From Beroe forskalii (taxonomy: Eukaryota; Ctenophora; Nuda; Beroida; Beroidae), in NCBI GenBank assembly GCA_011033025.1, contig WFMF01000029.1:822943-886942 (forward strand): 64,000 bases of DNA, in the 5' to 3' direction. Each line of letters starts with the position of its first letter. The stretch's first letter is position 1. Under the pieces are notes generated by a model, which was not told where the DNA came from, searched no databases, and worked only from the letters and a program-made list of their open reading frames with translations. The translations under genes were made by a program, and so were the position numbers. Shown one piece after another: positions 46,986-59,601 of the stretch.

Positions 46986-48533
46986 CACACACACGCCGAC
47001 ACAAAATCCATACACACTTACCAAATTATAATTAAAGATTTGAATTACTCGTACTGTTATTATATCATTTGTTAAGTTCTTAGATTGACGAAGTTTGGTT
47101 CAGGAATCATGAAATTCAATAATTTTTCTCACACCACGGGCTTCATTCTTCCCCTATCACTATAAGAAATATATTCATGTCAAAGACCTAATCATAAACT
47201 CAGAGCAATTCAACGCGTCAAATAAAGCGCATAATATGTGTATTTTAAAAACTAAAAGATACTTTATACAGCATACACATTCCACTACAACACTAATAAA
47301 CTGTACAATGCTCCATTGCGATGAATGTTAAACTGATAGCAAATTTTAATACACAGTACACAAATTTCTGTATAACTTACTGTACAGAAGAAACTCTTTG
47401 TTGATCAAAAATCAAGATTTCGGTAGGATTTATAAACAAATCGCACTCCTATTTTGGAAAGTGAGTTCGGCAAAAACTACATTTTCAAGTGCTTTCTCAA
47501 AAAAGCTGTCTCACACTTCACATCTAAGCTATTCACTTTAACATTAGAATTCAACTTAAATTATTTCATCTCAATAATATCATAAACTTGAAAGGTATCA
47601 TCTGTTGATGAATTTCAAAGAAAGTCACTTTAATCTCAGTCAGCTAAATACCATATCATTGTAAAAATAACAACCGTTTCATAATATTATGACATTAATT
47701 GAAGTTGTCGTTCAAAGAATTGAAAGTGATTTTGTTCTAGTGTCCTTTGATTTGAGTGTGTTCGAAGGCATGCAAATAAAAGTTTAACATCGATCTGATT
47801 CAAGCGTTGGTTAATACCTTACGAAGATATCTATATGGCGGGAAATTTGAGGATTTTCGAAGACAATCACCATAATTTCGATCTTACGAAAATTTTGAAC
47901 ACTGCGCCGCCCATATAAATATTCCTCGCAGATGTATTCCATCAATCCAATAAAAAGAAATTCATCGAGTTATCATGAAATGAATGGCAATTTGAGTTGA
48001 TGTTACTGATTTCATTGGATGGAATTATGAAGGTTGACTGTGGACTTGTGGAGTGTGGATTGATCGGAAGTTTCTCCTGAGGAATTAACTTCATTGAAAA
48101 CTACCGATGAAACCCGCGGCTAATTGCAGGAACTTGATTGTGGCTCTAGTTATGAAATTGAAAACACGATTTACAAAACATATTATTTTGGAATTAAATA
48201 TGAAAAGCAACATATAAACCTTAAATCAAAAGCTCACTAAACACATATTATGTGAATTCATAGGAAGACTGATTGTAGAATTAAACGCAATATCGTGATT
48301 CGTGAAATGTCCTCTTGTCTTGCATAGTTTGACAAGCACCGATCACAGCTGTTTCGACAGTTCAATTGACAACAGCACCACAATATATAATTGCTTTTTT
48401 CATACGACCAGTTTTCACTCAATATGGTGACGCATGAATGACGTCATCACTCATCTTCTTGACACAGCCATAAAACACGTTAAATTCAATGTTTGTAATC
48501 GTGCAGTAGGCGGTTCAATCCTATAAGAGGCTC
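46986..48533. other. AT-rich non-coding, CHP1 3' side
   Basis: No exon is supported. A TGACGTCA site with a nearby TAGGCGGTTCAA (48439-48517) may be a decayed copy of the short MITE family. Confidence 0.4.
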
Positions 48534-50077
48534 CTAGAAGGGCATTGATAACCGAGTCTCAACATCCACATGATCCAGGGTTTTCTTGAACTGATCGAAG
48601 GTTACGAAGATTTCAGCTCCATCGTCGTGAATATCAGCCCCTGAAATATCATTTATTATCATACGCCATGAAATCAGTGAAACTGGCGGGAAAATTATTG
48701 TGAAAGTTACATTTCCATTGAAATTATTCAGACAAGCGGCAACAAAATAACGAAGGTACTAGGTATGCATTTATTTGGATGTTGATTCAACATTCAAATG
48801 AACACCGTTCCATCCTTTTAAACACCGTCCTATCCCTCACTCTCAGCTGACGACGATAATCACATGATTTTCGAAAGCTTCTGAATACAATTCTTTCGTA
48901 TCAGTTATTTCGTTTAAACTTAAACCTCTTGAGACGCACTTCAGCATCTTAATATCTTAGATACGAAGAATATCTCACCAGCTTCGTCGATAGCCCGCTT
49001 AATGACTTTCTCCATTTCCTTGTCCTGGACCGTACCTCCAACTAGACCCGTCAAAACCTGTCAGGGTACGACTCATTGACTCCAAAGTATTAACCGTATC
49101 GCCATAACGGGACTCAAGAGTCAAGAAGAGGAAAAATGAAGACAATGATATAAAAACTTCGAACTTTATGATATCTTCGTATTAACATTTAAGTAGATAA
49201 ATCGTCAAATCAAGTTTGAAGTACGGTAGGTGTAACTAAATTGAAAACCAGTGAGTAGACTGGCAGGGAGTACCTAGTTCCCTACCTCGTGAAAGTCCTC
49301 CTTGCTGAGTTTTCCGTCCTTATCCACGTCATATAGCTTGAAGAGAAACTTCACTTTCCCGTCCCTGTCGTTGAACTCCGTCACTGTCTTAGTCCGGATG
49401 GGACGGAACGTGGACAGCAGGGTGGCAAACTGGAAGATTCCAGGTTAAGAAAAGAATTTGAACAGGAGTATGGAATGTGGGACAAGGAATTTGAAATAGC
49501 TGTAGCTTAGTTAAGTAATAGTCTTCTATGAGATTCCCCATAAGATTCTAAGCCTTTAATTGAAGATATGCACTCAGAGGGTAGTTTCTTTTTCAATATG
49601 ATATATCTAAATATGCATCTACATTCGACCGATTTACTCGGTCACTTTTAGAATTTTAGGAGTGAAGAGATCCTAATACCTGGGTGAAGTTGACTTCATC
49701 ACTTTCCCAGAAGAAGGCTTCAATAACTCGGTTACACAGGGGATTGACACTGAACTCAGGAATGTTCTGTAGATCCTCTCTACGCAGAAAGCCTGATCTG
49801 GACTTATCCAAACATCTGAAAATGGCGTGTTTTAAGTTTTCGAATTGAATTTAAGCGTTCAGACTACTGTTTAGAGCTGTGTAGTGTGCAACCGCTTCGA
49901 CTTCGCCTCGTTAGTTATATGAAATCAGCTATAAAGTATTAATTAATGATAAGAATTGAAGTAAACTAACGCGAATCTGTTGTAGAGTCTGACTATCTGA
50001 CGAGTTGTAAAGCCTGTCTTCTCACTCAGGGCTTGAACCTCGTCCGGTCTTAGTAGGGAAGAGGTCTTACTCCCCAT
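48534..50077 (-). CDS. CHP1: Calcineurin B homologous protein 1 (CHP1)
   Basis: EF-hand protein; CHP1 binds the juxtamembrane tail of Na+/H+ exchangers and also acts in membrane traffic. Five exons: 50077-49971, 49815-49680, 49429-49286, 49057-48979, 48640-48534; phase continuous; 190 residues (human 195). The N-terminus MGSKTSSLL fits N-myristoylation. Then RLYNRFACLDKSRSGFLRRE (EF1, non-canonical), NPLCNRVIEAFFWESDEVNF, KVKFLFKLYDVDKDGKLSKE (EF3, Asp instead of Glu at loop position 12), TGLVGGTVQDKEMEKVIKRA and the end DVETRLSMPF. The fourth EF loop (GADIHDDGAEIFVTFDQF) is out of register: it has an extra residue and no acidic residue where position 12 should be, so calcium binding there is doubtful. 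A longer in-frame ATG lies 16 codons upstream, but the myristoylated start is preferred by homology. Confidence 0.93.
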
Positions 50078-51098
50078 ATATGGGTATATGAGACCTACTG
50101 TCAAGGTTAAGAGAATCAGGCACAAATAAATCGCAAAATGAAGTGATTTAAGAAGTCTCTAATAAGCACTAGTTTCAGCCTCGATTGAATTTCTTTTTTT
50201 CATCAATCATTCATTTAAATGTAAAGAGTTATACACAAAAGTTTATAGAAACTAAAATTTTACAAAAGTCAAATACAAAGAGTATACTACAGAGTCAAAG
50301 TCAGAACAACATAATATGTATGCTGGTATTATACAATGACATGATATTATTGTTCACGTAAATTATACCAACGAGTCAAAGTAATAAGGTTGACGGTATA
50401 CAGCTGCGGCATGAAAACCCTTTGGTGGAGCAATTTGTACATATCATATTACACAAACATTGTCATTACTATTTATGATGTGTATTAAAGTTCAAATAGT
50501 TAAACTTTTACTCACAACCACCAATAATGTTGCAAAAAACTATATTCCCGACACCAAAGTAAGAATAATAAAATAGTTTTGTTAATGATTAATGAGTTAA
50601 TAATAGATGAATAAATGTCAAATAAATGTATTCAAATTACGACAAAAATTCTGGGCAAGGTATTTATTATTAAGAGTAAAATAACCCGTAATAAAAGAAT
50701 ATAATACAACAAATTCATCAAAGAAATGAAATTGAAATTTAACCTAACAAAATAAAACTCATATCACAAGTTAATCAAAATTCTAAAGATTAACAGAACA
50801 TAAAGAATAAACAAAAATATTAAATTCAAGGCATTATCAATAAGTTCATGATAAATTTTCAATAATTTAATCTGAATAATAATTTAAATCTGAACATTAC
50901 ATTAAACCTTAAATTGTGTTATCAAGTTGAGAAACCTCGCCCTACATCCTTTCATCAATAATTTAAGTTATACACACATTCAGTAATAATTTAAGTGAAA
51001 AGTTTCTCAATTCTCAATTCTCATTGAAAATGTACTTTACAACAACTTTATTTTTTATATTCACTGAAAAAGGGCGCTGTTTACACTGAGATGAATAT
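50078..51098. other. AT-rich intergenic, CHP1 promoter side
   Basis: About 1 kb, mostly AT-rich and without exons. No clear promoter motif is seen. Confidence 0.45.
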
Positions 51099-51873
51099 CT
51101 ACTGCAGTGATTGCAGAGTGTGGAGATGTCTACTGCAGTGATTGCAGGGTGTGGACATGTCTACTGCAGTGATTGCAGGGTATGGACATGCCTACTGCAG
51201 TGATTGCAGAGTGTGGACATGTCTACTGCAGTGATTGCAGGGTATGGACATGTCTACTGCAGTGATTGCAGGGTATGGACATGTCTACTGCAGTGATTGC
51301 AGAGTGTGGACATGTCTACTGCAGTGATTGCAGGGTATGGACATATCTACTGCAGTGATTGCAGAGTGTGGAGATGTCTACTGCAGTGATTGCAGAGTGT
51401 GGAGATGTCTACTGCAGTGATTGCAGGGTGTGGAGATGTCTACTGCAGTGATTGCAGGGTGTGGAGATGTCTACTGCAGTGATTGCAGAGTGTGGACATG
51501 TCTACTGCAGTGATTGCAGAGTGTGGACATGTCTACTGCAGTGATTGCAGAGTGTGGACATGTCTACTGCAGTGATTGCAGAGTGTGGACATGTCTACTG
51601 CAGTGATTGCAGAGTGTGGACATGTCTACTGCAGTGATTGCAGAGTGTGGACATGTCTACTGCAGTGATTGCAGGGTGTGGAGATGTCTACTGCAGTGAT
51701 TGCAGAGTGTGGACATGTCTACTGCAGTGATTGCAGAGTGTGGACATGTCTACTGCAGTGATTGCAGGGTGTGGACATGTCTACTGCAGTGATTGCAGGG
51801 TGTGGACATGTCTACTGCAGTGATTGCAGAGTGTGGACATGTCTACTGCAGTGATTGCAGAGTGTGGACATGT
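51099..51873. repeat. 31 bp minisatellite, exactly 25 units
   Basis: Units CTACTGCAGTGATTGCAG followed by a GTGTGGACATGT-type end, with strict 31 bp spacing (775 bp, no indels). Three variable positions (AGAG/AGGG, GTGTGG/GTATGG, GACATGT/GAGATGT) are shuffled among units, as expected from unequal exchange. The unit contains a PstI site and a CTGCAGTGATTGCAG near-palindrome. The first unit on the high-coordinate side is also the 3' coding end of the next gene. Confidence 0.98.
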
Positions 51874-54470
51874 CTGAGCGCCACATGTTTGATGTCTTCC
51901 AGGACACTCGGTGTAGCCCACACAGTGTCGTGACACAGCAGAGAGTAGAGGGAGTGTAGCAAAGCGCCGCAGCCGAGTGACTGAAATGGAAGTGTGTTGG
52001 GGTCGGGAGAGAGAAACTAATCATTTTGCAGTAACATTTGATGTTCCTATTATGAAATTAATTTGAGTTCTTCAACTTAACATGTTTTTGTCAGGATTCA
52101 TTTATCAAGTAATCAAGTACAGTACAGTGAATTAAATAGCTTATTATGTAGTAAATGAGACTCATTATTATTGTGAACAAAGTACAATACTTACACACAC
52201 ATATGACCACAGTGCCTTATTATTACTATTATGATCATAAGAACGGGTTAGAGCTTTATTTAAGTATGTGATACCGTACACAAAATTATAGCAGGCGTTG
52301 CAACGTCATCAACTCTCAATGCTGAATGATGGAAATGATATAACTCACAATTATTGGGGGTTTCCAAGGGTAGCACTAGGCGCCATACTTATTGGCGTCA
52401 AAGGGCTACGCGGTACAGACTCATAAAGTACACTTGAGGATTGGCAGCCACACGGTATGAAAAATAACAGCGATTTTGTGTAGAATCAACACCTATACTC
52501 CGCGCAGGAGAAATAGGCGGGTAGGATGACGTCATTATCATAGCTCAATGAAGTGAGTTGATGACGTTGCACCGCCTATTTCTAGTGAGCGGCGTTTAAT
52601 TCCAAGAATCAGCACAGATTTAAATAAAAAACCGTTCCTACTACCTGTTGTTGTGGTGTCAGAGTGTCGAGGAAGGCGTGATCCACAGCAAGAGGGTTAG
52701 CAGGAGGAGGTTCTGTGGTCAGTAGCACCAGCTCCGCCAACACATCCCATACTGTGACGTCAGAGGAAGGATGCGTGACGTCATCAGAGCAGTAACGCGT
52801 GAGGGAGTGGAGCTCCAGGGGACTGTCCCGGTCAATCGTACCTATCATTTCACATCTGAGATGGATATGGATACATAGAGTATTAGGCAACAAAATACCC
52901 TTTCTCAAAATACCCTCCTTTTCATCCTTAAATAAGAGATCCCTTTCAGTTCTACAGTAGTAGAGAGGATATAAGGATATTGTTATTGATAACCGACAAA
53001 ACCTGTCCACAAGTCTTTGGTGCCCGGATCTCAGCCACACGTAAGGGCGTCTGTATGTCTCGTAACAACCCAGCAGGAATGTGGTCGTGGTGTCCTCAGA
53101 TTCACCCTCCTCTAGTAATGAGACGGGGCAGGGGCTAGAGGGCGGGTGTTCTCTGTCACTCATCACTGAGCAGATTGATAAAGGTGAATTTTATTGACAG
53201 TATTTTGTAAGCGTGGCCAGATGTCCATTTGAAATCAACCAATCAAGCAATCAGTGCGAAAACTGACCGTAAAAGTGCAATCTGATTGGTCGATTTCATG
53301 GTGATTTCGGGATTGCACCGACAATAATCCGATAACAGAAAACCTAATTTCCTAGTTAATAGATTTATAAGGAAATTACAGGTTTCAGAAGATGGAAACC
53401 TGGATCGAAGTTGACAAGGTCGAGTGTGGTTGAAGCCACGCTAGGGTTATCCTCTTTGTACGTGTTGTTGACAGTTACAAGGAGCTCCTCAGATGTTCTT
53501 AAACGGAGGGTAAAGTGTTTGAACCCCACCAGACATCCTACCTCTTGCATCTGATATAAGAGGTTGAGAGTGTGAAAGAGAGGGGAAGAGTGAGGGAGTT
53601 TGAACCCCACTAAACACTCCACTTCTTGCTTTGGATATAAGGGGGCAAGAACGGTTAAAAGGGGTAAAGAATGTGAGTGGGGTATAGAGAGGGGTGTTTG
53701 AACCCCACCAGACATCCCACCTCTTGCATCTGATAAAAGGGGTGGAGAATGTAAGTAGGGGATAAGTGAGGGGTATTTGAACCCCACTTCTTTTATGTGA
53801 TATAGGTGGTGAGTATGAGAGCGGGGGAGAGTGAGGGGTGAAATATCAGCGATTTAGACTTTCAGTCTTCCGTGCTCATCAACTATACATATACTCATAT
53901 ATATGCAAGCCAGTGAACATAATCGGGCCCCAGGCCATCTTTCACCTTTTTCTGAACCACACCACTCAGTGCACCACAATTTAGCACATCTAAAGAATTC
54001 TAGAGACTTAGAGAGTTCTATCAATACAAAGAAAAGTACCTCATTATACTCCAATTTCCATTTAAATGAGATTTGATACATCATGCGGTGTAATGATTTG
54101 TACTGAATACATGCAAAACACCAGCTGTACCCGCATTAGAAACAGTACATCTGGTGGTGAGAATTTATTCTGATTCCTGAGTGAAGTGAACCGATGCAAC
54201 GAAATCATGTTGAACTCTGATGAAGAAATGTGCAATGGAACAAAAACTAAGATTGAGTTTGTTTACATTGTTTACAATGGTCAATGTTTTAAAAATCTCA
54301 TTGCTCCATGACACATGACCATATGTTCAAAACTTCACATGACTAACACATATTCACACATATTCACAGATAATCACACACAGATGATAAACCTGGTTAG
54401 CAAAGAGGAGCATCTTCCTTTTGTCAGGTACATTGAGACGGGTACGTGATACGGAGCTACAAACGCTCAT
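51843..54470 (-). CDS. Unrecognised 246-residue protein, C-terminus inside the minisatellite
   Basis: Five exons in continuous phase: 54470-54393, 53550-53400, 53165-53003, 52855-52645, 51980-51843. The donor of exon 2 is GATCCAG|GTTTCC, chosen because it alone keeps phase. The protein starts MSVCSSVSRTRLNVPDKRKM and has LRLRTSEELLVTVNNTY, TTTFLLGCYETYRRPYVWLR, SDVTVWDVLAELVLLTTE and LVDHAFLDTLTPQQQ-type helices. There is no signal peptide or membrane segment. I do not recognise the family; it looks like a soluble alpha-helical protein. An AG|G precedes the ATG, so an upstream untranslated or coding exon is possible. The last nine residues (HVHTLQSLQ) and the TAG stop lie in the first unit of the 31 bp minisatellite. 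Exon 2 starts at the first of four tandemly repeated acceptor regions. Gene reality is supported by five consecutive phase-compatible exons. Confidence 0.7.
52503..52590. mobile_element. Short MITE (GAGAAATAGGCGG family), copy 3
   Basis: CGCAGGAGAAATAGGCGG at the left and CCGCCTATTTCTAGTGAGCG at the right, around GATGACGTCATTATCATAGC and TTGATGACGTT. This is the most complete copy, with a perfect TGACGTCA. It lies in the last intron of the 246-residue gene. Confidence 0.85.
53518..53850. repeat. Four tandem copies of an exon start with its 3' splice site
   Basis: Units start TTTGAACCCCACCAGACATC (53518, 53599, 53697, 53776; 79-98 bp each). On the minus strand each of the first three reads as a pyrimidine-rich intron end, an AG or near-AG, then ATGCAAGAGG and TGGTGGGGTTCAAA, i.e. 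the beginning of exon 2 of the 246-residue gene. The fourth is partial. Only the copy nearest the rest of the exon gives the long frame. Confidence 0.85.
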
Positions 54471-56129
54471 CCTACGGGGATAAGAGGAAGGATTTAGAAT
54501 GTGAGTGGTTTCAAGAAGTGTGGTCGGTTTAGAGAAAGATCATCCTATTGCAATCAGAAGATCGCTGAATATCATATTTTGGTTGCGATTGGTCAGTTGC
54601 AACCAGATCATATCACTCCTGAAATGTTGCTTTTCATTCAAGTACCATCCGACCACGGATAAGAACAAAACACTTTGAATTGCGTGGGACTCATTTTGAG
54701 GACTTTGGGGCTTCGTATGTTACCGAATGAAATAAATCATTCAGAGTGACAGTGATGAGTGAACAGGTCAATATTGAGTTGAGGAGAAATTTATCTAGGT
54801 TAGGTATTCAAAACTTTTATGATATCAAAAGAAATCTTTGAATTTTGACGTCATAATTTCCTGAAATTGGCCAGTCTCGCGATACTAATTGTGTCAAACG
54901 TAATCGTAAATTGCGTTAACTATTAAAGTATTAAGTCAATACGAGGATAATGAATGTCTTTGGTGGTGTATAAAATTCAAATTTATGTTAGTAGGTAGTA
55001 TCTCGATCTCTAAATCTAAGAAATTATAATTATTACTCGCAACTCAGTTAAATTCATCACTTGATTATCAATTATTCTTGTGCTAATTTCATCGATTTGA
55101 AACACATCTGAAATCGTTTGTGATAGCCTGATAGGATTACTAGTAATTGCACAATTAGGAAAAACAAGTAGTGATCATATTAGATCATTCTAAATTATCA
55201 TAATGAGGGTACTGATGTCACTTCGAGTGAGGGTTATCACAATTTGGTCATTCCAATACCTCATATTTAACAGTTCTGATAAAATGCTAATAAATATAAC
55301 AAATTCGTAAATCCGGATCTACCAATATTCCAATTCATATATAATCAACGCTATCTAATCGGACCTTATGCAATTAAATTACTCGATAAATAGCACCTGA
55401 TCAGATTCGAAAAGATTAAAATTTACAAATCATGCTCTAAGGCACTAGCACCCAATTATTAATCAAAAACAGCCATCCAAATACCTATAACACGAAACTA
55501 TATTAAAACCATAAAAACGGATACTAAAATCAAAAAACCGGTCCCTCAACATTCATATTCTCAATAGAAAATATGTTGCATCAATTTTGCCATCGAATCT
55601 TCATGATCAATACCTCAATTAAATGAACTATCAAATAAATTCTATCGCGGTATGAAATCTTGTATCTTTCTTGCAACTCAGCAAGGGACGTAAGAGTATG
55701 TGTAGGCCAGGGGTATGAGGAGAAACTTCTGAAAATTAAGTCCATAGTCCATAAAATATCATTAATCATAACTTTAAAATCCTAACAACAATTATTAACA
55801 ATCACACTTTATAATAAACCAATATTTGGTACAAATACACGAAAATTCACAATATTAATTCAAATACTTAGTACAATTGTGTACGACAGGGTTTGCATTA
55901 ATATTAGCTCAGATTGTTTAATGATACAGTACTGGAGTCATTAGTGTATATCACTGGTAAAATTTCAGCTTAAAATCCTCTAACCAAAACCATATAACCT
56001 GAATATATCAAAATATACTAATATCATTCAAATATATTCTGCTTTATTAAACTCTGACCCTACCGTGTGTCTAACAATATTAATACAACAAAGTCAATAA
56101 TTTAGTCTCATTTCGTTAGGTTACTTGTA
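54471..56129. other. AT-rich intergenic stretch
   Basis: No supported exon or repeat. It holds the promoter of the 246-residue gene and the 3' UTR of the 72-residue gene. Confidence 0.4.
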
Positions 56130-56780
56130 TCAATTATCCTTCTTTCGTACCGATTCTCTGGAACTTGTTTTGGTTTTCGGCATTTTCATCTCCACGAAAC
56201 CTTCTGAGAGCATGATGTTGTCCTTCCCAAAGTCATCCACGTTTTTCTGAATAGTTTCCTCTGTGTAGCTGAACGAAAGTCACGTGATTCAATCACATAA
56301 TCATGATTTAATTACTATTAGTGGACATTGGACAATGGACATGGATAAATTAGACAGGGAAGTTGAATTAGAACTTCTGATAAAGCAAACTTATTAATAA
56401 AAAGTAACAGCAGTCATTCATGCATTTTTTCCAGACCTTCAACTGCAGGCGATGCTAAGACTCCTCACCAAACCTCGCACTTTACTAATCACACATTCTA
56501 ATTCTTTTTCACAAATATTACATACTTTCCACATGATAATTATTAATTACACTCATATTCCACATGGTAATCACACACTTTGAACAATATAATGATTACA
56601 ATGGTTTCATTTTTCACATGATAATCACTCCCACTATTTACCACACTGTATGTTTACAGTTCACTATAATCCATGTGAGTGATTTCGTCAATATACCTAC
56701 CTGAGGATTTGGGAAAACTTTTTAAACCCCAGATGAGAATTGAGGCTGGCGATTCTCCACACAGTGCAAAGAATCGACAT
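56130..56780 (-). CDS. Unrecognised 72-residue protein, possibly mitochondrial
   Basis: Two exons, 56780-56701 and 56268-56130, with GT-AG junctions (CTCAG|GTAGGT and TTCAG|CTACAC) and continuous phase. The protein starts MSILCTVWRIASLNSHLGFK, a basic amphipathic stretch without acidic residues that fits a mitochondrial targeting peptide. A polar part follows (YTEETIQKNVDDFGKDNIML) and a basic end (SSRESVRKKDN). I do not recognise it. A plus-strand exon candidate starts less than 100 bp away, so the two may share a promoter. Small size keeps confidence moderate. Confidence 0.5.
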
Positions 56781-56866
56781 GTTTCATACTAAATATCATC
56801 AGAATTCTCAAATATGATTGTATGAAGTAGTGTTGAAGACTTTAGCTGAGGATTTGTTGGCGCATT

Positions 56867-57054
56867 TTGCAGACTGTGTCGATGTTAGGACGAAGAGAGA
56901 TGAAGAGAGGCACCTGTTCGGAGGACTTCTGTCCTGTCCGTACGATAAGGTTCAATATCCCATGTACTCGGGATCCCATCACATTCTCTATCAGGACTAC
57001 CCCGAGGAGACGGTTTATGGGAACTGACTTGAACAACTTACGCCCTGCGATGGG
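56867..57054 (+). CDS. Possible first coding exon of a plus-strand gene
   Basis: Open frame with ATGs at 56867 and 56882, ending at a strong donor (GCGATGGG|GTAAGTTC). One frame reads RTIRFNIPCTRDPITFSIRT and GTDLNNLRPAMG. A second plus-strand frame is open over most of the same stretch, so the frame is not certain. No continuation exon is convincing downstream. Head-to-head with the 72-residue gene. Confidence 0.3.
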
Positions 57055-57055
57055 G

Positions 57056-58595
57056 TAAGTTCAATTGGAATCGAGCATTCGTTTATATCAGACCAAATCA
57101 ACTCATATACTAGATCATATCAAGAGTGGTACAAAGAGACAAAATATATGTTTAAATAAAGTGTTTCCATGATTTCAGTCATTATATTCTAGATAGATTA
57201 ATAAATGAATAGTAGGGGCCAACCTAGAAGTGTGTTTGCAGAGTACGTTATACAAGTATCTTGTATTACAGTCACCGTTTCTTTGTATACCTTTGACAGT
57301 TCCAAATACAACAACAATATCACCAATGCTAAGAAAAAATCAAATATTAGATGTAAAATAAACCTAGAAGGCATGCAATAATGTCATAATGATTATCGAA
57401 TTAAAGTGTCATTTCTAGTGATTTATTTGAGAAACATGAACGATAAAAATCTAAGACTCTAAGCAAAAAATCATCAATCAGTACAGAACGGAATCAGTTG
57501 GAGTTGTGTACTGTAACTTTATTTCAAAATTCAATATAAAGACCTAAGAAAAAGATGATCGCATCTCTTTGGAACAAAAGAAGATAAACCAGAGCCGACA
57601 GCACGAATATCATTCTGAATGATACCACATTTCGTTTCCTGTAAGGTTTGACGTTATGTCAGTGCGAAGTTATAAGGATATGATTCGAAAAAATTATGAA
57701 ACATTGAAATATTACAGATTCAAAATTTCGATTCAACAATTATCACAAAAAAGTGTTCGCTAAAGAACGGTATCAATTATTATGAGTCAATTATTGAGCC
57801 GTACATTTCCGAAGCCAGTCATGCAATTGAAAAAATTATAACCTGTTGGGGAGTTGCACACTGTATTGCAAAGACAAGTTATCTTGCTTTGTAGTAAGAA
57901 GACGGACTGACGAGTTAGTGCTGGGAATCTGAACTTCGTCTTTTTCCATAAATCTCAGTGTTTAGGGAGAGGTATTTCGAAATAAAGTCTCGGGTTTCTA
58001 AAATCTTATGACATTCCTAGTTAGAATAGCTGGTTATTCGACTACGCAACATCTCTGCTCAAATCTCAATGCTCGAAGCATTGTTGAAAGTATTCATTCA
58101 AAGTTTCAAATGCCAACTCACTACGTGGTTATCACACATCTTGTTTTGAACATACATACAAACTTCAAAAACAGTTAAAAATTGGGACAACAATAAAGCT
58201 ACTATGGAGTACTATAGGTTAACAATAATTAACATCAATTAAATCAAGAAAACATTATTTAAAATTATTTGAGATGCCTATTATGCCGAATATTAATTAC
58301 TTTAGTGTCGGAATGTTACGTCATTATGCAAAATGTTATTCAGTCATAAACAGTATGAGAAGATCCATCCTCAGTATCAAAAATACTAAGTAGACTAGAT
58401 TAATTATTTCACTATTTTACTTGGTAAAACACCATTGCACACTAAAGGCACAATCATTGATCTCAATTAAACTCTTTTCATCACGAACACGTAATATTTA
58501 TTGTAACTATACTATATGAGCAGTAATTGGGAATGTACATTGTACATTCAGATCTAGAAATAAATCAATAAAATGTCAAAATCAAAATGATTATA
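57056..58595. other. AT-rich, no supported exon
   Basis: Intron of the putative plus-strand gene, or intergenic. A minus-strand AATAAA (plus TTTATT at ~58497-58502) is a candidate poly(A) signal for TRAPPC1. Confidence 0.4.
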
Positions 58596-59347
58596 TTATG
58601 ATACTTCTTTGATCCTTGTATTGATGAAATGTTCAATTTTGTTCTTAAAAAGTTCGCTTTCAATGGCACTATCAAGTGATACAAGGGGATTCCTGACGAC
58701 AAACTCCACATAGACCTGAAGGTGAATTAATTAGAATTTGTTAATGAACTCTGTCCTATGCTTGAAGTGTTCTCTCCTACTATCCAAAGTTGGTTATATC
58801 TTAAAACAGAAATGTCACAATTTATTCTCAAAAAAATTTGGTGATTAAGGCAAAAAATCAGTAGACTCTCACCTCTTTATAAAGAGACTGGAGCATTTCA
58901 CTTATTGCCTGAGAACTCCAATCCAACCCTGTGTTTATAACAAACTTAACTCCTGAAGGTGTCTCATACATGGACAATTTGTATTTATTTGTTTCATAGC
59001 ACTGAAAATGATCAGATCTGGAAAATATAGGTTAAGAAAAATAAATTCTTGATATAATATTGCTGGTATGAATAACATAGGTTCTGACATTATTAATTGC
59101 GAGCATCATTCTATAAGTACCTAAATACCTACACAAATCAATACAAATATGATTGATAAAAGGTGATTTATTCATAAGGATACATTGCTGGGGTGATCCT
59201 TGAAACAAATGATTTCAGGGAATATAACATTCCATAAACAAGTTTGAATTCTTCATCCCTACTCATGGCAGCAGCTTTACTCCTTTCCCACTCCCCATAA
59301 TACAGGCACTGTCCCATAGGATTGAATATATACAGATTGTATATCAT
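58596..59347 (-). CDS. TRAPPC1: Trafficking protein particle complex subunit 1
   Basis: Core TRAPP subunit (yeast Bet5) with a longin-like fold; TRAPP is a Rab1 exchange factor and tether in ER-Golgi traffic. Three exons: 59347-59184, 59017-58873, 58715-58596; GT-AG; phase continuous; 142 residues (human 145). It begins [20 protein letters not shown], then [40 protein letters not shown] and [15 protein letters not shown], ending [10 protein letters not shown]. Aligned to the human protein it has a one-residue deletion near the first junction. Identification is certain. Confidence 0.96.
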
Positions 59348-59595
59348 TTTTGATAAGTCGAGAAGTTACATGGTATGGATCATCCTCAAATTCAATATGT
59401 TATTATAATAAGAGTATGACAATAACAGCGAACATAGCAATTCTATTTGCATGTACTGTAACTGGTAAAATAAATGAAACATGGATAGATGAACATGAAG
59501 GGCAATCTAGGAAAAAATGGGGCAGACATTAAAATCAATTAGAATCAATATAGGTCAGAAATAAAACACAGAAACTTCTTTTAATTTACGTTATT

Positions 59596-59601
59596 TATTG
59601 A
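59596..59601 (-). terminator. Candidate poly(A) signal of FECH
   Basis: AATAAA on the minus strand ~380 bp after the FECH stop codon. Usage is inferred. Confidence 0.45.

Noticed and set aside
51099-51873. CRISPR-like array at 51 kb
   Set aside because: Units are contiguous 31 bp repeats without unique spacers in a eukaryotic intergenic region; it is a minisatellite.
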